From Constantimarinum furrinae (GTDB lineage Bacteria > Bacteroidota > Bacteroidia > Flavobacteriales > Flavobacteriaceae), in NCBI RefSeq assembly GCF_014295415.1, contig NZ_CP052909.1, positions 2,914,001-2,978,000 on the forward strand: DNA of 64,000 nt, in the 5' to 3' direction. The notes beneath the pieces were generated by a model, which saw nothing but the letters and a program-made list of their open reading frames with translations, did no database searches and was not told where the DNA came from. The first letter of the stretch is position 1. Every line of letters starts with the position of its first letter. Position numbers and translations under genes: made by a program. This document shows, piece after piece, positions 27,944 through 35,519 of the stretch.

Positions 27944-29683
27944 TTGAAATTTCCCAAATCACTCTTTTTTTTATTAGTATTTTTTATAGTTTCCTGTGAT
28001 AACCCACCTCAACCTATTGAAGATAGCAGAGAAAACGATTATGCCCTATTTGATGAGCAAGGGGCATTTCACCGACTCTCTTCATACAATGACAATACAG
28101 GCATAGTCCTTTGGATACAGGGTAACGGTTGCCCCATTGTGAGAAACCTGCTTTTAGACTTTCATACTATCGAAGCAGAATATTCAGAAAAAGGCTTTAA
28201 ATTTTTCATGTTAAACAGCAATATCCAGGACAACAGGGCGTCCATTAAAAAAGAAGCTTCTGAATTCAATTTTAAGGTACCGGTACTTGATGATTCGGCA
28301 CAACTTCTCGCTGATGAATTGGATATAACCATTACTGCGGAAGCCATCGTACTGGATCCCGTGAGTCGAGAAATTCTGTATCGGGGACCATTGAATGACC
28401 GACTTGATTATGAAGCCCAAAAAAGCACGGCTTCCGAGCATTATTTAAAAAAGGCGTTAGATGAGATCCTTACAGGAAAATCCCCGCAGTTAAAACAAAA
28501 AATGACCAAGGGATGCAGAGTAACCCGCCTGAGTTCACTCGAGGATAATGAAGATCTCACTTATACCGAAGACATTGCTCCTATTCTAAAACAAAATTGT
28601 GTACGATGCCATCACGACGATGGTCTGGCACCTTGGTCTATGAGCGATTATCAAACCATAGTGGGTTGGTCTTCTATGATAAAGGAAGTTATTTTAAGCA
28701 AACGCATGCCTCCCTGGCAAGCAGATCCGCATATTGGTGAGTTTAAGAATTCAGTCGCACTATCAGACAGTAATGCTCGAAAACTACTTCAGTGGATCGA
28801 TAACGGGCTTAAACCCGGAACAGGTGACGACCTTCTTGCCAACCTTGAAATGGACAATAAGGAATGGCCAAAGGGAATACCCGATCAGATCCTCACTCTA
28901 AATACCGAAAGCATTCCGGCTACAGGAATCATAGGTTACCGATATCAGGAAATTCCGCTAAAGCTTACAAAGGGCACTTGGTTAAAAGGGGTTGTAATAA
29001 AACCCGGAAATACCAAAGTCCTGCATCATGTAGTATTAACTAATGAAGCTCGAAATAAAACGAGTCCGATCACCAACAGAAAGCAACGACCGTGGCAGGA
29101 TAATTATATCGCACTAAGCGCCGGAGCGGAACTAAGTACTTTTTACCCCGACAGTACGGGGGTCTTCTTACCCAAGGGAACGGTATTAACTGCACAAATT
29201 CATTATACCCCTTCGGGACGAGAAGAAACCGATCAATCCACCATTGGATTGTATTTTCATGAAGATCCGCCACCCAAAGAGTTCTACGCCTTGTCCCCGG
29301 CAAATATGAACTTTACTATTCCGCCATTTGGAGAAAATATTAAAATTACCGCAAGTGATACCATAAACAGGGATATTTATATTCATTATGTGATACCCCA
29401 TATGCATTACCGTGGGAAGGATATTAGAGTTTCAATTGTTGAACCCGATGGAAAAAACAAAGTATTGGTTTCTGTACCCGATTACAATTTTAACTGGCAG
29501 TGGCTTTATAAATTGAAAGTGCCGACATTCGTTCCAAAAGGATCCATTATTTTGGTAGAAGGTATTTATGACAACACCTACCAAAATCCGCTAAATCCCG
29601 ACCCAACCCAAGAAGTAAACTGGGGATTGCAAAGTACCGATGAAATGCTTATTGGCTTCTTTAATTTCACACTAGCTAATTGA
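27944..29683 (+). CDS. redoxin-cytochrome c-copper monooxygenase fusion lipoprotein
   Basis: A TTG start at 27944 gives a lipoprotein signal (FFIVSCDN, Cys18). The 579-residue protein has three modules. Residues 30-190 form an AhpC/TSA-redoxin fold (QGNGCPIVRN, Cys63). Residues 205-290 form a cytochrome c domain with CVRCH (219-223) and the MPPW segment. Residues 325-579 match the copper type II ascorbate-dependent monooxygenase fold, with candidate copper ligands H361 and H362 (VLHHVVL), H420 (AQIHYTP), H486 and H488 (PHMHYRG) and M568 (TDEMLIG), spaced as in peptidylglycine hydroxylating monooxygenase. Electrons could pass from haem to copper. The substrate is unknown. Confidence 0.85.
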   Translation: MKFPKSLFFLLVFFIVSCDNPPQPIEDSRENDYALFDEQGAFHRLSSYNDNTGIVLWIQGNGCPIVRNLLLDFHTIEAEYSEKGFKFFMLNSNIQDNRASIKKEASEFNFKVPVLDDSAQLLADELDITITAEAIVLDPVSREILYRGPLNDRLDYEAQKSTASEHYLKKALDEILTGKSPQLKQKMTKGCRVTRLSSLEDNEDLTYTEDIAPILKQNCVRCHHDDGLAPWSMSDYQTIVGWSSMIKEVILSKRMPPWQADPHIGEFKNSVALSDSNARKLLQWIDNGLKPGTGDDLLANLEMDNKEWPKGIPDQILTLNTESIPATGIIGYRYQEIPLKLTKGTWLKGVVIKPGNTKVLHHVVLTNEARNKTSPITNRKQRPWQDNYIALSAGAELSTFYPDSTGVFLPKGTVLTAQIHYTPSGREETDQSTIGLYFHEDPPPKEFYALSPANMNFTIPPFGENIKITASDTINRDIYIHYVIPHMHYRGKDIRVSIVEPDGKNKVLVSVPDYNFNWQWLYKLKVPTFVPKGSIILVEGIYDNTYQNPLNPDPTQEVNWGLQSTDEMLIGFFNFTLAN

Positions 29684-29792
29684 TTCACATCAGGTTAAGG
29701 CCAATGTTTTATTTTAATTACCAACATCCTTCTGTAACAAATTATATGGTTTGGTCGTCATATATTCACAATCACCTTAAACCAACAACACT

Positions 29793-29927
29793 ATGAAAAC
29801 AAATTCTAATGCTTCTGTTCACATAGAGGCAAGGCAACGACCCAACACAATTTTGGGAATCTACATCTTATGTGTAACCATCTTTACAATTACTTATTCG
29901 ATAATTACGGCTTCTCATATCCTGTAA
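29793..29927 (+). CDS. 44-residue single-pass membrane protein
   Basis: An ATG at 29793 opens a 44-codon frame with a polar N-terminus (MKTNSNASVHIEARQRPN) and one strongly hydrophobic helix of about 20 residues (ILGIYILCVTIFTITYSIIT). The arginine-rich stretch before the helix predicts a cytoplasmic N-terminus. A defined hairpin follows right after the stop. The composition and the clean membrane segment suggest a real small protein. I do not recognise a family. Confidence 0.55.
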   Translation: MKTNSNASVHIEARQRPNTILGIYILCVTIFTITYSIITASHIL

Positions 29928-29930
29928 ATA

Positions 29931-29986
29931 AAAAAACCCCCTAAGCGTGTGATGAAATATGACATCAATGCTTTAGAGGGTTCATT
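29931..29986 (-). terminator. hairpin with minus-strand T run (possible terminator of an antisense or small RNA)
   Basis: On the minus strand AACCCTCTAAAGC pairs imperfectly with GCTTAGGGGGTT, with an inner TGATG/CATCA stem, followed by seven Ts. It has the shape of an intrinsic terminator for minus-strand transcripts, yet no minus-strand gene precedes it within the gap; on the plus strand only a weak T run follows. Confidence 0.55.
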
Positions 29987-30038
29987 AAATAACAACCTTT
30001 AACTAAATTCTCACAAAAACTAAAGTTTTGTTATCGAG

Positions 30039-30050
30039 ACTTACGTAAGT
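30039..30050. promoter_or_regulatory. 12-bp perfect palindrome upstream of the histidine phosphatase gene
   Basis: ACTTACGTAAGT is its own reverse complement and lies 54 bp before the GTG start at 30105, slightly upstream of a TATCTTGT sequence that could be a -7 box. It could be an operator, but no regulator is known for it here. Confidence 0.3.
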
Positions 30051-30104
30051 TTTTACCTTCCGGTTTTTTGTATCTTGTAATTCTGAACTAACACCAACTC
30101 AATT

Positions 30105-30644
30105 GTGAAAAATCTATTTTTTATTTTTATCACCGTCCTTCTTATTTCTTGTAATAATTCTGAAAAAGATAAAACGGAAAATAATAGTTCAACGGACATT
30201 GAACATACAGAATCCACGACCTATTATCTCATCAGACATGCAGAAAAGGATCGAAGTGATACCAGCAACAGTGATCCCGAACTAACACCCGAAGGACATG
30301 AGCGCGCTAAGAGATGGGCAAAATATTTTAGCGATAAGGAATTGGATTTGATCTACACTACGCCCTTTGTTAGAACGATGCAAACCGTGTTATATACTGC
30401 TTCAGAACAAAATATCGAACCAAAACGATACGACCCCACCTCACTGTATTCCGAAGAATTCAAAAAAAATACCGTAGGAAAAAATGTGCTCATCGTGGGA
30501 CATAGTAATACCACGCCGGCCTTTGTTAATGCCATTATTGGAGATAACAGGTATCCCGAAATGGACGATTACAACAACAGCAGTCTCTTTATTGTTAGGA
30601 TAAAAGGTGATGCAACCAGTGTGCAGGAGGTTACTATTGAATAA
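30105..30644 (+). CDS. histidine phosphatase (SixA/phosphoglycerate-mutase-like) lipoprotein
   Basis: A GTG start at 30105 gives a lipoprotein signal (VLLISCNNS, Cys16). The 179-residue protein has the histidine phosphatase motif LIRHAEKDR (His45 as nucleophile), ELTPEGHERAKRWAKYF, IYTTPFVRTMQTVLY, and the second catalytic His in VGHSNTTPAF (H133). Members dephosphorylate small phosphates or phosphohistidine; the exported lipoprotein form points to a periplasmic or surface phosphatase of unknown substrate. Confidence 0.88.
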   Translation: MKNLFFIFITVLLISCNNSEKDKTENNSSTDIEHTESTTYYLIRHAEKDRSDTSNSDPELTPEGHERAKRWAKYFSDKELDLIYTTPFVRTMQTVLYTASEQNIEPKRYDPTSLYSEEFKKNTVGKNVLIVGHSNTTPAFVNAIIGDNRYPEMDDYNNSSLFIVRIKGDATSVQEVTIE

Positions 30645-30649
30645 TTACC

Positions 30650-31399
30650 CTACTTATTATTGCCTAATGTTACGGTAATATCTTCCGTTTCAATGGTAGA
30701 AAGTAGTTTCAGGGCCCCCTTTTCAAACAAACTGTCCAGTTTTTCGAGAGAGACGTCTTTAGATTCAGGTTTATAATTGTTGTAATCCACAAATCTGATT
30801 CCCTCAATAATTCTTGCGTTATACGCTTCCCGAAACCGAATTCCTCCGCCCTCTACTGAATATTTGTAAGCGAAATAATCTACGGTAAAATTCTGTTTAT
30901 GGATCCAATACATAAAAACATCATCAAAATCCTTACCGCCACCCTCTTCAGTAAAATAAACCTTAACCTTATAATAGGGTTGGTTGTTTACCATTCCCTC
31001 AGCCAGTAGTTCCTTTTTAGCAGCAGGAGCATTTAAGACATAAGGGATTTGAACAAAATAATGAACCGAATTCACGCTGTTGGCATACTTTTCTGAAATA
31101 GAATCGGGAAGTTCAATAATTTCCCCATGTAAACGTCTCTCAAAACCGGAATTGGTTATTACATCTTTTATGAGTCCGATCGAATCTGAAGTATGTCGTT
31201 CAAACCTGTACATCCCCCCTTTCCTCTCACTGACATATGTTCTGTCTCTGAAACTAAATTCGATCAAGGCAAAGTCGCAGTTTCCATTACAGGCTTTTTC
31301 TATTGCCTTGTCCACAATATCCTCAGCACTCAATTCTTGTTTAGTCTCCCCACAGGCCCATAACAATAAAACAATACAAAGCAGGGTTATATTTTTCAT
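30650..31399 (-). CDS. DUF6503-like lipoprotein
   Basis: The start at 31399 (MKNITLLCIVLLLWACGE, Cys16) is supported because the upstream ATG at 31417 lies on a predicted -7 box (TACTTTTG, 31415-31422). The 249-residue protein is beta-rich: FALIEFSFRDRTYVSERKGGMYRFER, IPYVLNAPAAKKELLAEGMVNNQPYYKVKVYFTEEGGGKDFDDVFMYWIHKQNFTVDYFAYKY. This resembles proteins filed under DUF6503 in Flavobacteriaceae, a LolA-like fold by appearance. The function is unknown. It converges on the histidine phosphatase gene with 5 bp between. Confidence 0.75.
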   Translation of the reverse strand: MKNITLLCIVLLLWACGETKQELSAEDIVDKAIEKACNGNCDFALIEFSFRDRTYVSERKGGMYRFERHTSDSIGLIKDVITNSGFERRLHGEIIELPDSISEKYANSVNSVHYFVQIPYVLNAPAAKKELLAEGMVNNQPYYKVKVYFTEEGGGKDFDDVFMYWIHKQNFTVDYFAYKYSVEGGGIRFREAYNARIIEGIRFVDYNNYKPESKDVSLEKLDSLFEKGALKLLSTIETEDITVTLGNNK

Positions 31400-31414
31400 A
31401 GTTTGTGTTTGTAA

Positions 31415-31422
31415 CAAAAGTA
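31415..31422 (-). promoter_or_regulatory. -7 box (TACTTTTG) of the DUF6503-like gene
   Basis: Minus-strand TACTTTTG matches TAnnTTTG and lies 15 bp before the chosen ATG at 31399; it excludes the longer start. Confidence 0.55.
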
Positions 31423-31470
31423 CAGTTTATGTCACTTATCTTCCGAAAACCTTACGTAAAAGTCTGAATT

Positions 31471-32436
31471 ATGAAAAACCATATCTTAGTAATACTACTG
31501 TTTATCGCTTCACATAGTGTTGCGCAAACGGAATCGTATCAAATTGCTCTTGAAGATTTTAAGACTCACTTCAACAACAGTGATGCGCAGGCCATATTCG
31601 ACATGATGAACGGGACCATGCAGGAACAATTAGGATTCGACAACGTACAGAACATTGTTACTTCCTTCCGACGTAATTTAGGAGAAATATCAGATTTTAA
31701 ATTCCTCAGTTCCGAAGGTATTACAGAGATCTACGAAACCACCTTCGAAAATGGAAAGCAGAACATTTCGTTTTCTTTGAATGATAAGAATTTACTCAAC
31801 GGACTTCGTTTCTATCCGGCACAAGAAGAAGATGTTGTTGCAAAAATGGAACGCAATCAATCGAGGCTAAGTCTACCGTTTAAGGGAGAATGGTTTACGG
31901 TATGGGGTGGAGACACCAAAGCGCAGAATTATCACGTTGTTTCAAAAACACAAAAAAACGCCTTCGATTTTCTGGTTTTGGGTCCGAATAGAAAAACCTT
32001 CGAACGCAGTGGAACCCGAAACGAAGATTATTTTGCCTTCGGAAAGCCTATCTATGCGGTTTGTGATGCTGAAGTATTTAGGGTGATCACAGGCGTGGAA
32101 GACAATAAACCGGGCGAAATGAATCCGGCGCAAATGTTGGGGAATAGCGTGATTCTCAAAACCGAATATGACGAATACATTGTATATGCTCACTTCGAAA
32201 AAGAAACGATAAAAGTGAAAGAAGGACAATCCGTAAAGCGCGGACAATACCTCGGAAACTGTGGAAATTCGGGGAATTCTACCGAAGCACATCTCCATTT
32301 ACATATTCAGGATGGTCCTAATTTTATGGGTGCCGTTGGTGTAAAGTGTTATTTTGATGAAATTTTGGTAAATGGTGAGAAAGAAAAAGATTATTCTCCC
32401 GTACGATTAGACAAAATAGCCCCTATAGAAGAGTAA
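31471..32436 (+). CDS. secreted M23 metallopeptidase with DUF3887-like N-terminal domain
   Basis: The 321-residue protein has a signal peptide (FIASHSVAQ), an N-terminal domain (about 20-120: YQIALEDFKTHFNNSDAQAIFDMMNGTMQ) of the DUF3887/NTF2-like type, and an M23 lysostaphin-like domain (about 140-300). Zinc ligands are visible: H155 and D166 (NYHVVSKTQKNAFDF) and the H-x-H at HLHLH (274-278), with H241 also in place. M23 enzymes cut peptidoglycan cross-bridges. It sits 20 bp before smpB, but smpB appears to have its own promoter. Confidence 0.9.
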   Translation: MKNHILVILLFIASHSVAQTESYQIALEDFKTHFNNSDAQAIFDMMNGTMQEQLGFDNVQNIVTSFRRNLGEISDFKFLSSEGITEIYETTFENGKQNISFSLNDKNLLNGLRFYPAQEEDVVAKMERNQSRLSLPFKGEWFTVWGGDTKAQNYHVVSKTQKNAFDFLVLGPNRKTFERSGTRNEDYFAFGKPIYAVCDAEVFRVITGVEDNKPGEMNPAQMLGNSVILKTEYDEYIVYAHFEKETIKVKEGQSVKRGQYLGNCGNSGNSTEAHLHLHIQDGPNFMGAVGVKCYFDEILVNGEKEKDYSPVRLDKIAPIEE

Positions 32437-32443
32437 AATATAG

Positions 32444-32451
32444 TATTTTTG
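32444..32451 (+). promoter_or_regulatory. -7 box (TATTTTTG) of smpB, five bases before the start codon
   Basis: TATTTTTG matches TAnnTTTG exactly. With the SRP RNA promoter as a ruler, the transcription start would fall at the A of the ATG (32457), giving a leaderless mRNA. The -33 element is weak. Confidence 0.6.
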
Positions 32452-32456
32452 CCGCT

Positions 32457-32921
32457 ATGGCACTTCAGAAAAACGTACGCATAAAAAACCGAAAAGCTAG
32501 ATTTGAATACGAGATCCTCGACAAATATACGGCTGGGATAGTGCTGGCCGGTACCGAAATAAAAGCCATACGAGAAGGAAAAGCTTCTATAGCCGAAAGC
32601 TTCTGTGAATTTAACAACAGTGAGTTATTTGTGATCAATATGACCATTCAGGAATATTCTCACGCCAATGCTTTTTCTCACAATCCTAAGAGTGAACGCA
32701 AATTACTGTTGAACCGAAATGAATTGAAAAAGCTGGAAAAAGAGGTGCGCAACAGCGGACTTACCATTGTTCCTCTACTCCTTTTTACCAATGATCGCGG
32801 ACTCGCAAAACTTGAGATCGCCTTGGCAAGGGGTAAGAAAGAATACGACAAGCGCGACAGTATTAAGGATCGTGATAGCAAACGGAACCTCAGCCGGATC
32901 AAGAAGGCTTTTAACAATTAA
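32457..32921 (+). CDS. smpB: SsrA-binding protein SmpB
   Basis: The 154-residue protein is a standard SmpB: VRIKNRKARFEYEILDKYTAGIVLAGTEIKAIREGKASIAESFCEF, ILLNRNELKKLEKEV, VPLLLFTNDRGLAKLEIALARGKKEYDKRDSIKDRD, with the basic C-terminal tail RNLSRIKKAFNN that enters the decoding centre. It partners with tmRNA in trans-translation to rescue stalled ribosomes. The ssrA gene is not in the window. The predicted transcript may be leaderless. Confidence 0.97.
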   Translation: MALQKNVRIKNRKARFEYEILDKYTAGIVLAGTEIKAIREGKASIAESFCEFNNSELFVINMTIQEYSHANAFSHNPKSERKLLLNRNELKKLEKEVRNSGLTIVPLLLFTNDRGLAKLEIALARGKKEYDKRDSIKDRDSKRNLSRIKKAFNN

Positions 32922-33019
32922 ACATGGAAAGGCCTCCTATATACCATAAATGCTAAACTTTTATTAAACAAGCAGCCATTTTAATTTTATCTTCGTTTTT
33001 TCGATAAGATATTTCCTGC

Positions 33020-35497
33020 ATGATTCGATTTTTATTCTTAGGCATTTTTCTTATTAGTGCTACTTCCCATTCACAAATCGCCGGAAAGGTAACCGACGAG
33101 AAAGGAGAGTACCTTCCTTACGTAAATATATATCTGGAGGATTCCACTACAGGAACAACCTCAAATGACGATGGGAATTACGAACTGAATGTATCCAAAA
33201 AAGGAAACTATACTGTGATATTTCAGTTTTTGGGCTATACTACGGTTCGCAAAAATATAAGTATTTCTTCCTTTCCACATATTCTCAATGTTTCCTTGAA
33301 AGAAGAATCGGTGAGTCTGGATGAAGTTGTGATCAATACCTCTGAAGATCCCTCCTACCGCATTATTCGTAACACCATAGCAAAACAGAAAGAAAATCTC
33401 GACCGGATCTCGGCATTTACTGCCGATTTCTACTCCAGAGGGTTATGGCGTGTCGATAGTATTCCTGAAAAAGTCCTAGGTCAGGAGGTGGGTGATTTCG
33501 ACGGGCAATTAGATTCTACCCGAACCGGGTTCATTTATTTATCTGAAACGATCTCAAAGATCGCATATAAAAAACCGGATGATTTTAAAGAAACCATCAT
33601 TGCGAGTAAGGTAAGCGGAAATGATAACGGGTTTAGCTTTAACAGCGCTCAGGATGCCAATTTTTCGTTTTACGAGAATTCTATCGACCTCAATGCTGCT
33701 GTTGTTTCTCCAATCGCTACAAATGCCTTTGGTTATTATACATACAAATTGGATGGGATCTTTTACGAAGGCAGTAAATTGATCAATAAGATATTAGTTA
33801 CGCCAAAACGACCAAAGGACAGAGTGTGGCAGGGTGTGATTTACATCGTGGAAGACGACTGGCAATTGTACGGAGTAGACCTTACCACTAATGGTCAGGC
33901 CATTCAGGTGCCGTTTATTAAAGAACTGATCTTTAAACAGAATTTTAAATTCGATACCGATAATGAAACTTGGATAAAACGCTCACAAACCATAGATTTT
34001 AGCTTTGGTTTCTTCGGATTTAATGGAGACGGAAGGTTCATTGCAGTCTATAGTAATTACAATTTCGACCCGCAATTTGAAAAGAGAACCTTTTCTAATG
34101 AAGTTTTAAAGTTTGAAGCTGAAGCCAATAAAAAGGATTCCTTGTTCTGGAGAGGTACACGTCCAGTTCCACTTACTGATGAAGAGTTAAACGACTACAT
34201 TAAAAAAGACAGCATTCAGCAACTGCGTAAGTCGAAAACTTATCTCGACTCTATCGATGCAAAGAACAATCGATTTGGCCTATTGGACCCTATTACAGGT
34301 TACAGTTTCGAGAATAGTTATAACAAATGGAGACTGAACTATGACGGACCTTTTCCAAAGATCAATTTTAATACCGTACAAGGCTGGAATGCCGGTGCAG
34401 AGCTTTCGTTTTTCAAAAGTTATGACGAAAACCGAACTCAATGGCTTTCGGTATTTACAAGAGCTACCTACGGAATTTCGGATGACCGATTGCGTTTTAG
34501 CGGCGGAATAACGAAAAATTTTAATAGAACCAACCGTTTAAGACTTGGGGCTTACGCCGGAAATGAAGTGGTACAGTTTAATGCAGCCGAACCTATTTCT
34601 CCTCTGGTAAATACGGTATCTTCATTGTTCTTTGAACGAAATTATATGAAGGTCTATGAACTCAATTATGCGAGACTCGCATACAATCAGGAGCTGTTTA
34701 ACGGCCTTAGGATTGGTACAAGTTTCGGGTATGAAGAACGGAAACCGTTATTTAATACCACTAACTATGTGACCCTGCCCAATGATGAAGTGGATTATAC
34801 GTCAAACAATCCGTTAATGCCTTCAGATTTTACCAATGCAGTGATCTTAGAACACACTATTATAAAATCGAATATAACCGCAAATATCACCTTCGGACAG
34901 AAATATATGACCTATCCGGATGGTAAATATAATCTTGGAAGCGAGAAGTTTCCTGCACTTACCTTGACATTAGAAAATGGGTTCGGTGCTTCCGTAGAAA
35001 ACTACAACTACAGCCAACTAAAGGCTTCGCTGTATCAAAGTATAAATACGGGAAATACGGGTCAATTTATTTACCGTCTTAAGGGAGGTACCTTTTTGAG
35101 CGGAGATAATATTTCCTTTGTGGATTATCAGCATTTTAACGGAAATCAGACTCGTGTTGGAACTACGTTCAACTACTCTAACGTATTCAACTTAATGCCT
35201 TATTACGATTTCAGTACAAACAGAAGTTATTTTGAAGGACATTTAGAACACGATTTCAGAGGGTGGATCCTGGGGAAGATACCGGGTATCAATCAGTTTA
35301 ATTTTAATCTTGTTGCAGGAGCTCATTTTTTAAGTACCGAAAATAATAAACCCTATACCGAAATTTCTCTGGGAATAGACAATCTGGGTATAGGTAAATA
35401 CCGTTTATTACGTGTAGATTATGTGCGCTCCTATTACAGTGGTGTAAGTGACGGTGCTTTTATCTTCGGACTTAAGTTCTTAAACATCCTTGAATAA
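33020..35497 (+). CDS. DUF5686 outer-membrane protein with carboxypeptidase-like regulatory domain
   Basis: The 825-residue protein has a signal peptide (LISATSHSQ), then a CarboxypepD_reg-like domain (about 20-105: IAGKVTDEKGEYLPYVNIYLEDSTTGTTSNDDGNYEL), then DUF5686 (about 115-600, including SAFTADFYSRGLWRVDSIPEKV and SFGFFGFNGDGRFIAVYSNYNF), and a beta-strand-rich C-terminus with alternating aromatic residues that looks like an outer-membrane barrel. The N-terminal domain is common in SusC-like transporters. The function is unknown; transport or envelope roles are likely. It follows smpB after about 100 bp. Confidence 0.9.
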   Translation: MIRFLFLGIFLISATSHSQIAGKVTDEKGEYLPYVNIYLEDSTTGTTSNDDGNYELNVSKKGNYTVIFQFLGYTTVRKNISISSFPHILNVSLKEESVSLDEVVINTSEDPSYRIIRNTIAKQKENLDRISAFTADFYSRGLWRVDSIPEKVLGQEVGDFDGQLDSTRTGFIYLSETISKIAYKKPDDFKETIIASKVSGNDNGFSFNSAQDANFSFYENSIDLNAAVVSPIATNAFGYYTYKLDGIFYEGSKLINKILVTPKRPKDRVWQGVIYIVEDDWQLYGVDLTTNGQAIQVPFIKELIFKQNFKFDTDNETWIKRSQTIDFSFGFFGFNGDGRFIAVYSNYNFDPQFEKRTFSNEVLKFEAEANKKDSLFWRGTRPVPLTDEELNDYIKKDSIQQLRKSKTYLDSIDAKNNRFGLLDPITGYSFENSYNKWRLNYDGPFPKINFNTVQGWNAGAELSFFKSYDENRTQWLSVFTRATYGISDDRLRFSGGITKNFNRTNRLRLGAYAGNEVVQFNAAEPISPLVNTVSSLFFERNYMKVYELNYARLAYNQELFNGLRIGTSFGYEERKPLFNTTNYVTLPNDEVDYTSNNPLMPSDFTNAVILEHTIIKSNITANITFGQKYMTYPDGKYNLGSEKFPALTLTLENGFGASVENYNYSQLKASLYQSINTGNTGQFIYRLKGGTFLSGDNISFVDYQHFNGNQTRVGTTFNYSNVFNLMPYYDFSTNRSYFEGHLEHDFRGWILGKIPGINQFNFNLVAGAHFLSTENNKPYTEISLGIDNLGIGKYRLLRVDYVRSYYSGVSDGAFIFGLKFLNILE

Positions 35498-35519
35498 TTT
35501 TCTACAGATTCACAATAGT

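Larger units (their letters stand above)
29684..30104. other. 421-bp intergenic stretch with small ORF and orphan hairpin
   Basis: This gap between two plus-strand genes holds a 44-codon ORF (29793-29927), a hairpin whose T run lies on the minus strand (29931-29986), and a 12-bp palindrome at 30039-30050. No other gene is seen. Confidence 0.6.

Noticed and set aside
31448-31460. TTACGTAA core shared by the 30039 palindrome and the region before the M23 gene
   Set aside because: The same 8-bp word also occurs inside the DUF5686 coding region near 33119, and about two copies are expected by chance in this window, so a shared operator is not supported.
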